Source of the DNA: Hofstenia miamia | Taxonomy: Eukaryota > Xenacoelomorpha > Acoela | DNA length: 64,000 nucleotides | Direction of reading: 5' to 3' | NCBI GenBank assembly: GCA_004352715.1 | Contig: SCFE01000003.1 | Coordinates: 513,608-577,607 of the forward strand | Shown here: piece by piece, positions 26,701 through 38,700 of the stretch | How the letters are laid out: each line of letters opens with the position of its first letter | Numbering within the stretch: the first letter of the stretch is position 1 | Program-made: the position numbers and the translations under genes | The notes under the pieces: model-generated | Told to the model about the DNA's origin: nothing | The model's input: the letters and a program-made list of their open reading frames with translations, nothing else | The model's database searches: none

Positions 26701-29700
26701 ATCTGAACTCAAATTCTAAACTGTGTTCAAGCGTTTTTATATATTCAAATAATTTGTTCAATGTTAGTTGTTATTGATTTTGAAGCATTATAGTGGTGTG
26801 AGAAAACCTCTTTTCAGAGGCTATGTCCATTTGTCCTAGAGAGTACCTCCTCAAGGTGGTTCCTGGACATTAAAAACCCATTTTCAATAGGTGCATCATT
26901 ATACAGAATACTGCACCTACATCAGACACTAAAATCAGGGTAATAGAGGGTGCCACCAGGTGTAATTTGTACATATTTGGGCAGTAATGGTTGTGAATCA
27001 TGCCTGTTTAGTTTTGGGTAGACAAATGGCGACACCCTGTTTAGTTTTGGGTAGACAAATGGCGACACAGTGGTAACACTGTTAGCAAGACTACTACTGG
27101 TGCAAGTAATTAGGTGCATCTCATGGGGCAGTTATACACGGATAACTCTTTGTCTATGGCCTATGAGAGAGGCCTAGGCAAGCATTTGTTGTGCCTTCCA
27201 GTGAGGCAGGTTTGCTGTTTCACAGATAATTATGATCCAAAATGCCTTTTAACCAGTCACTACTTCACAAGATGTTTTGCATTCAGTGAACATGCCACAC
27301 TCCAATATAATTGCCAGATCATTACAGAAGCCAGCATGCACTCTCAAAGTTACCACCATTAGTAGCCTTGGTTGGCCAAAGCAGGGGAGGCGCAACCCTC
27401 TCAACTAAAGTTTGGCTTTTGGATTCACTCTGCTGTGAGAATTTTCTCACAATCATGCTGGCCTTAGTTACACACTTCAGAGACAAGGTCTGATCAGATC
27501 AGTCTGTTGACTGCTTGAGTAACCCCAACATCTTCAAAGAACCCATAAGAAAAAATCATCAGGGTTAAACAGGTGACTGAGCAGATCACAGCCTGGCAGC
27601 TTGTGTAATCCTGCTGGAACCATGTTCTCAAAGTTCCTGTCTCAAAAGTTGAAAGGTCCGTGGTTGGATTATTTAGCTGTGATATTATTCTAAATTGATG
27701 GCTTCATTGAAGAAAATTGGCCCAATGATGATACTTTTGTGAGAGATGGTCCACCAAACACTCACATTCTGATTTTGCAGAGGGTTTCCTTTAAATTTGC
27801 AGTATCTTGATAATTCACAAGCCCAAGAAATGAAATCAAATTGCATTGGTAAGAAATGTCAGGTCTATTACAGTAGTCTCACCACTTTTGAAATAAACTT
27901 CTGAAATCATCTGCAGAAATTAACAGTTACTTTGGAATCTACTTCTCTCAAGTGATGGCTAACTGGTAACTATATATGGATGATATGATAGCCTTTTTTA
28001 TGTCATGCGAAAAAAATTCTCCACTAAAAACAAACACTGTTCAACTGTCAACACCATTTTCTTTCATTCCAGATAAATGATTATTTTATACAAAATACTT
28101 AAGCACAATGTTTTAAGTGCACATTGACTGTTCAGACATTTTTTATTATTCGTTGATACCAGAGCTTAAAATTTTTTTATTTTTTTAGATTTTTGTAGCA
28201 AATATGAGAATATGCAAAGAAAAAATCCACCCTAACACTACGAGGAATATTCTGCAATTACCACAATTGCAATAAAAGGAGTAAATATGTTGTGATTTTA
28301 TTTCAAAAATAGAATTATATTATATAGTTACAGTGTGTAATTGGATACGTTTGTAGACACTCATTTAAATAGTAATAAATGAAATTTAGGCATATGCAAT
28401 AGTAATCTGTACATATGTATAGCATTAGGAACATCAATATTCACTGTCTTTTTTGTTTCAATTAAATTATAAAATGCTGAATATGGCCCTAATGTGATCT
28501 TGAATGCTTTAAATTTACATCCTAAACACTACTGTTAATTGGATTCTTAAAGTTATTGTAATATCGCTACCCAGGTGAAACTAACGCTTCATAGCTAGAT
28601 AATCTATTTATAGAATCAATCCAGGGATCAGCGCCAGCTATCACGGGGTAAGTATTATCTACGTTTCCTCTTCTGTCCTTTAATTGTATATTCCACACTG
28701 CATTAACAGATGTTCCAATAACAATTAGTAAGTAGTATTGTTTAGATACTTCATCGATTGAAGAGTACTGAAATCTCTGGGCGCACTTGCCCGACGCCAA
28801 GTCACTGAGATCATAACAGGTTCGCCAGAACTGCCAACAACTCCATCCANNNNNNNNNNNNNNNNNNNNNNNNNNNNNNNNNNNNNNNNNNNNNNNNNNN
28901 NNNNNNNNNNNNNNNNNNNNNNNNNNNNNNNNNNNNNNNNNNNNNNNNNNNNNNNNNNNNNNNNNNNNNNNNNNNNNNNNNNNNNNNNNNNNNNNNNNNN
29001 NNNNNNNNNNNNNNNNNNNNNNNNNNNNNNNNNNNNNNNNNNNNNNNNNNNNNNNNNNNNNNNNNNNNNNNNNNNNNNNNNNNNNNNNNNNNNNNNNNNN
29101 NNNNNNNNNNNNNNNNNNNNNNNNNNNNNNNNNNNNNNNNNNNNNNNNNNNNNNNNNNNNNNNNNNNNNNNNNNNNNNNNNNNNNNNNNNNNNNNNNNNN
29201 NNNNNNNNNNNNNNNNNNNNNNNNTACAACAATCGAGCGCGATACCCATTAACTGCTCCTTCACTGCTAGCACTACGATTGTTGCACACAGAAAACCGTT
29301 TAGCTGCGCATAAAGTATTAATTAATCAAACCGCAATAATCAATGAAAATATAACGAGGTTAATGTTCATCATATTCACAGCTCGTGGTTTTCTATTTAT
29401 ACAAAATTTACTAAAACATATTTACCGATTAAATGCTGCTAAACAAGTACCAGTCGCCTTATTTCAATTTTGGTTTTCCCACGGTTTAAATTTCTGCGTA
29501 CCGCGTGGCTTTGCAGAACTGTGTGCAGGCGTATCATCCACACGTAATTTTGTCAAACCATTTTGGCGACTACTACTTGCCGAAATTAAACTATCAAAAT
29601 TAATAAATGCATTTTCCAAGAATTAACATAAATCATCGATAGAGTTTTAAGTGTTCTTTCTTGGATGATGCTACACTATAATGCTGTTATTAAGGTGTGC

Positions 29701-32700
29701 AAATAATCCACTTTAATTGTATCCTTTTTATATATATTTGATTTTTCTGCATTTATACCTTTCAAACTGATGCATTCCCATATCTAGGAATACAATTAAT
29801 TATTTGAGGACACACATATATGTATATGTCCTCATTGAAAACATCAGATGCTTTCAAGAATAATTTTAACAAAGTCACAAGGAATAATGAAATAAGAATA
29901 AGTAATGCCAGAAGTGGAAATGAGGCAATTTGGTTTTATTGTGCTTCAAAGAAAGCCAAAATCCTAACACTAGGTAAATGGAGAAAACATTGGCTGCAAT
30001 AACATTGGGCACTGTTCCAAGACATTCATAACTACAATATTTTCTTCTAAAATAATTTTGGAGTGCTTTCAGGAATAAATGTTGTTTACATATATAAAAA
30101 GTAACAAATTTTAATCTGCAAATAATAATATGATCATCTTTTTTTATCTTCTAGTATGTACTGAAACATGAAGTGCAATTTGCCAGTATAGATGTCCATA
30201 AGTCTGTTATATAACAAAATTTAATTTTTAATCTGAAATATTCCATCAGAACACATTTAAACATGCCAATAGTGTAGCATCTGCCACCAGGCATTGATGT
30301 AGATTAAATGATTCTCTTAAACTATTGTTTCACTTCAACTGCAGGTAGGGATGTACTCATGTTAGCTATTGATTGTATTATTTCTGCTATTCTTACTTTA
30401 ACTGAAATAACTGAATACTATTTAGGTATCCCGCCATCATAGCTCTGCTCCATGGATGATGTATCTGTGGCCTCCAGCCAACTCCGATCTCTGCATTACT
30501 TCAATTGTGTTTCCATAGACAATTTAGGTGGCTTCAAACCTCAGCTCAATGAACTTCTTATTTGTTCCCTATCCTAACTCAGTGTAGTTCTCAATGCAAA
30601 TTGTAACTGACTTAAACTCAATTTGTACCATGTATTTAATTTACTTTGTAACCTTACAATGTCACTAGCTGCTTAATAATTATTACTTTAGAAATTACCA
30701 AAAACTATTGGCTTTAATTAAGTTAAGATAATTAAGTTACTTAATAACTTGTAGCTTCCTACCTTACATTTAAATAACATCATACATGCTCAGTCTATTT
30801 ATCAGTCTATTATAGGTCACCTAAGTCTATCAGATAAAATATGTATAACCTATGGTAGGCTATCCAGAACTTTCTTACCAATGTTGATTATTGATTACAT
30901 GTAAATGATCAAATCAATAGCCAGGTACACAGAGAAAAACTCCTATTTGTACACCTAATGTAAATGCAGGTTCATGGTTTGGATCAAGGACCCTCAAGTT
31001 GCTCCTGATATGTTTCCAAACCACTACTACTGCATTTACCATTTAGCTTGACATTGTGTATAAATAATCAAACTGATATAAAATCTAAGAATAAGATTTT
31101 CAAAGAATTTACTTCAACAAATTCCAAACAGATTTACACTCTATTTATAGTTAACTTGAAAAAGTACCTGTTGTTTGAAATTCAAATTTAATTCATCTGC
31201 CAAAATGGCTGAAAATAATGGAAGAGAATTCACCCCCTTCATTTTGTCAAATTCAACAACAAGTACTAATTTGATATATTATTACTTGGTTGCATTTTAC
31301 AAAGATAATTCTGATAATTGAAATTAAATTATTTTTCTAAATAATCATAATTCTATCTTACTTTCAACTAATCATTTGTTCTTCTTTCTTCATTAGCAGC
31401 ATTTTCTTTGGATTATGCTACAATAGGGACAATAGAAATAACCACTAGATTCCCAGAGTCTGGAATATACATATTGTGGAGTTGCTCATTAAATCCATTT
31501 TTGCATACTGAGCTCAAAAACAAATACTTCTATTGAAGTCATTTGTCAACTATTCTGGTTTTCAACCTTTTTGGCAGTCTACATGTCAAAACTTTTAGAA
31601 TCACAAACTTAAAAACTCATTGTTACTACTGAGAAGCAATTAGAGGATCCCAATGTGTTACATAATTTTTAGGCACACAAGTCATTAATGTTTCTCTGAG
31701 AGAATTTGAAGACTTCAGTCTAATCTGAACCATCTGATTCATTAATATTATTCCTTCTTTCTTGCAGGTAAACAATGTTGTAACACTCAGCTAATGAGCT
31801 CAGAAGCCCCTCAGGACTCTAGCTGTTCCTAACAATGCTGCCTTCTGTGCTAGCATCCCTCTTCACTTTGGTAATCCCAACACTTTTGCTTTTTATGTAA
31901 TGCTATATCTACTATGGGGACTACTTTCCCAATCTGTCTATTTCCTTTCCTAATTGCTTGTACTTGTTTATTGTATAGTTCTCTTTGAATTGTATCATTT
32001 GGTACTGCTATGTCTATCACTTTTCTCTTCCTTCCTCTTTATTGACCATAATTATGGCTGGCCTCCTTGCCCCAATTACCTTGAAAGTCTGTATGTTAAA
32101 GTCCCACAGTAATTTAACCTTCTCATTCTCTGTGACTCCCTGTGGCTTGAATTCATGCCACTAAAATCCACCATTTAACTCATAGTCCCTAGCCAAGCTG
32201 CTGTGCAACATGCATACAACCTCCTATCAGATGATCTACTATTGCAAACTATTTCTTGCCCAGGCTGCATTTTTCAATTACCTCAGATCTTTTGTCTACT
32301 AGTTTCTTCACCCAATTTGTTCTGACTGTTTGCTACTGTGCTGCCATTATAAATACTACTGTTTTCTCTTTTTATACTATCCACTTCTTGCCTGCTTTTC
32401 TGATGCATTTATCTGTATTCCTTTGTTATCTTAATGAACTACCTTCTGAATATACTCTGTTTCTCTCAACTTGTCTCCTACTCTGTTGGGCTTTCTTTTC
32501 ATAACCTTCTTTAAACCATGCTGACCTCCAGGCATGATCCTTTAGATTCATTCTATTTTTACAGATTTCTGCAAATTTAGCAGCCTTTCCCTCATCTATT
32601 CAGTGACACATATGCTCTATTGGCACCTCAATTTATGTTGAATGCACTTTTTTGCTTCTAGTTTCTTATGAACACTTTGACTTCTTTGTCTTCTATAGAA

Positions 32701-35700
32701 CATCTCCCAAACTTTGTAGTGGTAATATATTTGTCTTCTTGTCTAAGCTCTTTCTTAACATACTTTCTCTTTATCCAGGCTCCCTCACACACCTATATAC
32801 TCTCCCATAAACTTACAGTATTCCCACCTGATCTTTGTGTATGTATTTTTCCTATGCTTAGTTAACTGTACAACCTTCCTTCCTATGTCTCAAATGTTAT
32901 ATTGTGTCTTTTTTGCCCTTGCCTGATGCCTTTGAAGCTTCTGCAACTAATCTTTGCTTAAGGTCTTCTCTGGCAGTTTCCTGATCTTACATAGCTGCTG
33001 CCTTCACTTAGTTATTAAGAATTTAATTCTTGATTCTTCCTTCCCCTGTTGCATTTCAATCCACACTTGTGTAACATCCTCTACCAGGCATCATTACTGT
33101 TTATCCTTTGTTACTGTATAACATTAGTCATAGTTTTGCAGGTAGGGATTTACTTAACTAGATACTGCTTTAGCTTTTAGTTCTGTTAACCTAATATAAC
33201 TAGGTCTAACTGTTCACTATTTAGGTGATGAAGCTATGCAGCAATCTCTCCAAAGATTGATAATGGGCATCTGCCCAAAGCTGATCTCCACATCTAGTTT
33301 CACCAATCCTTTGATGATCCATTTGCTTGGTTCCACATCTCAGCTCATTGATACAGTTTATGTGTACCCTATCCTAGCTCAGTGCATACTCAAGACACAG
33401 CACAATTCGACTTAGACTCTATTTTGCAAAAGTGTTTTGTTTGTTTGCAACCAGACTTGTACTAGCTGCTTAATTAATATTACATGTAGCCATTACCAAA
33501 ATATATTGGCTTTAATAAATGCTTTAATATTGAACAGCTTCCTAACCTACATTTATAAAGTAGTATATGCTCAGTCACTTTATTGGTCATTTATTGGTCA
33601 CTAATTTGGATCTGAAATAATAATAATATATTACCTAAGTTTCAGTCATCCAACTGTTTTATGAAGTCAATTATTTTAAAACATGTATTAAGTGATCACT
33701 AGTCAGCTAAATGAGAGAAAAACTGTTACACCTAACCTAAGTGCACTTTTGTAGTCTGGCACAAAGACCCTGGAATCAATCTTGATGATGGATCCAAACC
33801 ACTACTAAACACCACTCATTTAGCTTGACATTGTATTAAATAATCAAACCATAATAGCAGAACAAAATAAGAATTCTGAATAAAATTCTTTATCAAATTG
33901 TTTACAGGATTTAGTTTCTATTTATAGTAAACCTAGAAAAGTACCTGTTGATTTCAAATTTAAACTTTCATTTGCCAAAATGGTGGCTAAAAATAATGGA
34001 AGTGATTTCACCCCCTTGTTTTGCAAAAAGTATTATTATCAACTGATACTAATCTCTTATTTCTGACACATATTGTTTCTTGGATGCATAATACAAATGA
34101 ATCTAAATTAATCTAATTGATCTATTACAATATTTCTAATCATCATTTCTTTGATCTTATTCTCATCTTAGTTTGATGTTTGTAGCTTTTAGATTTGTTT
34201 GGATGATGCTACACTTGCTATTTTGTAATATATTTTACATTATTTGAACATTATATCACTTGCTGTATGCAAGATATAGTGATATTGACTATGTCACCTG
34301 GACAGAATTCATGGTTTTGGCTAAGCAAGAAAGACTTAAGGACATAATGGAAATGCTCATTTTGATTTATTGAATAACTTGATGCAAAATGCATATATTG
34401 TTTGATGTTATATCTCACCTAAAGCATCTAGGGACTACTAGAAAAATATTTGTCTTTTGAGTGATGGAATCAGTAATTTGGGTGTCACTGAAATCTGTTC
34501 AATGAACAATTTCAATGTTGTTAATTAAGATAAAATTGATAAACATAAGGCTGTAAATATGGAAGATTGGGACAACTAAGTCATAACATGAAGAGTTGAT
34601 AAGGCTAAGTACATAAAAACTGCATGATCATTTTAAGTAAATTCTTGTATCAAGACCTGAGAAATTCTAAATGAATAGTTTAGAATGCTGATAATGTGTT
34701 AGCCAGAATTATAACAAATAAATAAAAAATCACTAACTAATGAAGCAAATAATATATCTATATTTCTAATGAGAATATTTATCTAATGAGGAAGCTATTG
34801 ATGTTAATTTCATTAGTAATAAATAGATATTCACATAGAAAGTTAATCAAGCTTCTTCTTGAACTAAGGCCTCTATCTAAAGCAATTAACCATTTTTAAA
34901 GAAATATATCTCAGCCCACACTAGAGTCAGGAAAAGACAACTCATATTCTTAGATCTAGCTATCACTAAAACAAAGGAGAATAACTGTATACAATTTAAA
35001 ATTTCATGTCATTGTACTTTCATGTATGAAATGCTACCCTAATTTGTGATAATAATGGTAACTAACAGTAAATACAAAATAATATGCTAAGTTAATAAAT
35101 GAAGGTGATAATTTACTAAAAAGTAAATTATCTGAAGCACTAAAATACTTGTTAATCAAAATAGGAATGCAGGATATCTTTAATAAAATAAAAATCCTAC
35201 TGAATACAAAAATGAGAAAATGTTGTAATAAAAATAATAAGAAACATTGTCTCACATGATATATTGTATTGGATATTGGCAGACCAAAAATGATCATAAT
35301 AAGACGAATATCTGAATACTCAAATTTAATATGCACCAAAATCAATTTATATTAATGTGACCAATCAACATGCAAAAATAGGCAATGAAATATATATTTT
35401 AAAACCTACATTTGCTAATATTTCTTCTTAGGAATGTGATTATTTTAAAATTGGGCAAAATCTAGGAAGGTAGGAAACAGCCTGATTTTAGTGACACACA
35501 AGGGAACTAATTAGATGTATGGGAACCTACAGATATATTAGGTGAGATTGTATTAAGTTTATTGAAAGTGTTTTGGAAAATGAATGTTAGGAGAGAGTAT
35601 AAGCAGGCAAAAAATTTATCAAGCAAGATGATAAGTTGAGCACAACAACAAATCTGCAGGTGCTATAAACAATAGTAGACATTAGAAGGCACCAGATACA

Positions 35701-38700
35701 GATTTGTTGCATTGCTAGAAATATCTACACACTTTTGTGTTGAATTAGCATTAGCATTGGAAGTGGGTTGATGTCAAAAGTGGATCACTGTAAAAGCATA
35801 TTGCTGATATGGAAGCATCTGAAAAAGGAATGAAGCAAGTGACCTTAAGCCAATGCCACATATGTCAACTACTTGGAAGTTATCAACATTAGTAACTAGA
35901 TTAGGTTAGAGGTAAAGACACAATCAAAATATAGAGAATGCTGGAGAAATACAGAAAACTGTGGCAGAGAAGAAATTTGAAACTTGTTAGGATAGCAGGG
36001 TTAATGAAAGTAACTGAAACACTAATAATTGCAGAAAAAACTGGGTGAATTGGCAAGTGAACACATGTGCTGAGAGAAAATGCAGGCTATGTAAATAACT
36101 TTAGAAGAAGCTGGCACAGAATAAGAACAATTTAATATATGTCAAATTTGGATGTATGCTGCACTGGAATTAAACAAACACATAAATGGATGACTAACTT
36201 AAAAATATATAATGATAGTGTTCACATATGAAAATTTCCAGAAAACAAATTCATGCCTTGAATAGCTCTCAATAAATTTTAGCTAATTTGAATCTCATTA
36301 AAATAGCAAACAGGCCTACAAAAGTTCACTCAATGGTATCACCACAAAAAACCTCTGACTAAAGATACATTAGGTTTCTGAGTTGGAATAAGGTTCTTAG
36401 CATGAGCTTTAGCAAAAACATTTTCAAGGACATTTCAACATCACTTCATGATAATATTTGTAGTTAATAATGCTTAAAAATATTTGCAAACTTACAGTAT
36501 GCAGAGCAACCTAAAATTGTAATTAATGGATAATAATTTGCCTCAATTTATAATTGGTTTTTAATACATTTCAAAATGAAATAGGATTTTTGAAAATAAA
36601 GTTTTCAAAACACATTTGCATGTCTTCATTAAGTGTTGTAACATAAACCATGACATATTTATTGATACTTTTATTCCTATTGAATAAAGCAATTTTATGT
36701 TATATTAACAACTCCAAAATAAAATGTAGAATGCAGTACTTGATATATGTATTTGACCACCTTGCTATTTTGAATAAATAATGAACATTCATTGGATAAA
36801 GTATGCCTAAAATTATAACTAAGTGTTACTTTGATTAAGAAAGGAAAATGTGTATGTCTAGTACATAGAAATGTAGAATAACAATTGGCTACTAATGCTT
36901 AATCAAAATTAGAAAATTTGTATTGGAAAAATGTGTTTGGCCACCTGAAAAAATAAGATACATAAATTAATAATTGCTGCAAAATAAGCACTTAGCAACA
37001 AAATTCTCTCTTCTAATATTTTTAGGTTGTCTCTTTGAGTGAATAACAGCTTCAAGGTAATAAAGGATTGAAGCAAAAAGTCTTTCAATAAAGCTGTTGG
37101 GAAGTATATAAAATTTTTTCTTTATTGTGCTCCAAAGCTCATCTTCAGTGTGAAGAGTATGTGTCCAATTCAATATTTGACTTCTTTTCACATATTTCTG
37201 ATAATTTGATGGTCTGGAGATTGGCAAGGCCAGTCAGCAAGGCTAGCAAACCCTTTATTGTGGAGTATGTTTGTTTAAAATGCACAGAAGAACTGAATGG
37301 GAGGTTTTGGAGATTTTCTTTGGTCTTCCGGACTTTGGCTTTGGGGCAATGATGTTTTCAGAAGTGAAACATCTGATTATATCCCCAACACTGCTTTGAA
37401 GTCATTGTACAAGTCTGGCTATATTACATTGACTCATCCCTTCCAAATGTTTGGAGATAATCAATTTGTGGATGGCAAGAGGTACATAACCAGCCATCAT
37501 ATTGTAGAATCTCGCCAACCTTCATACTAGTAATTCTGAACTAATTTAGGAGCTGCTCTAACAATTGTTTCCTCCTTATGTAGTACGGTAGGTGACAGAC
37601 TCCAGTATCTGTCTCTCTTCTTTCTGTTCTATTACTTTAGCCGTTATACAATTAACTTATTATCTCATCAACTAGGACTGATGTGAAACTAACGACTGTC
37701 GTTTTAGATCCAAGACACAAGACAGAGTGTACAAAGTACAGGGTGCGCTACCCGACCTGCAACAAAGCACAAAAGAGGAATTGAAGAACTACGCTATAAC
37801 GAGTATTTCCATACGAAGCCGACACATCGATAGAGACACCAACCACAATTCAGATGACTCAGTGTAATGGAAGTGTGTGTGGAAGGACAATAGTGATAAC
37901 GCTTGATACCTTATTAATTTAGTATATTGATTGTTCTTGTTATTGATGAGNNNNNNNNNNNNNNNNNNNNNNNNNNNNNNNNNNNNNNNNNNNNNNNNNN
38001 NNNNNNNNNNNNNNNNNNNNNNNNNNNNNNNNNNNNNNNNNNNNNNNNNNNNNNNNNNNNNNNNNNNNNNNNNNNNNNNNNNNNNNNNNNNNNNNNNNNN
38101 NNNNNNNNNNNNNNNNNNNNNNNNNNNNNNNNNNNNNNNNNNNNNNNNNNNNNNNNNNNNNNNNNNNNNNNNNNNNNNNNNNNNNNNNNNNNNNNNNNNN
38201 NNNNNNNNNNNNNNNNNNNNNNNNNNNNNNNNNNNNNNNNNNNNNNNNNNNNNNNNNNNNNNNNNNNNNNNNNNNNNNNNNNNNNNNNNNNNNNNNNNNN
38301 NNNNNNNNNNNNNNNNNNNNNNNNNNNNNNNNNNNNNNNNNNNNNNNNNNNNNNNNNNNNNNNNNNNNNNNNNNNNNNNNNNNNNNNNNNNNNNNNNNNN
38401 NNNNNNNNNNNNNNNNNNNNNNNNNNNNNNNNNNNNNNNNNNNNNNNNNNNNNNNNNNNNNNNNNNNNNNNNNNNNNNNNNNNNNNNNNNNNNNNNNNNN
38501 NNNNNNNNNNNNNNNNNNNNNNNNNNNNNNNNNNNNNNNNNNNNNNNNNNNNNNNNNNNNNNNNNNNNNNNNNNNNNNNNNNNNNNNNNNNNNNNNNNNN
38601 NNNNNNNNNNNNNNNNNNNNNNNNNNNNNNNNNNNNNNNNNNNNNNNNNNNNNNNNNNNNNNNNNNNNNNNNNNNNNNNNNNNNNNNNNNNNNNNNNNNN

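Noticed and set aside
28567-29289. 240- and 182-codon minus-strand frames
   Set aside because: Most of their length is the N gap at 28850-29224; the readable ends lie in an LTR-like repeat and match no domain.
30340-34213. A complete LTR retrotransposon formed by LTR-like copies 2 and 3
   Set aside because: The interior has no gag, protease, reverse transcriptase or integrase motifs in the expected orientation and no primer-binding site after copy 2; it instead carries an unrelated minus-strand LINE tail.
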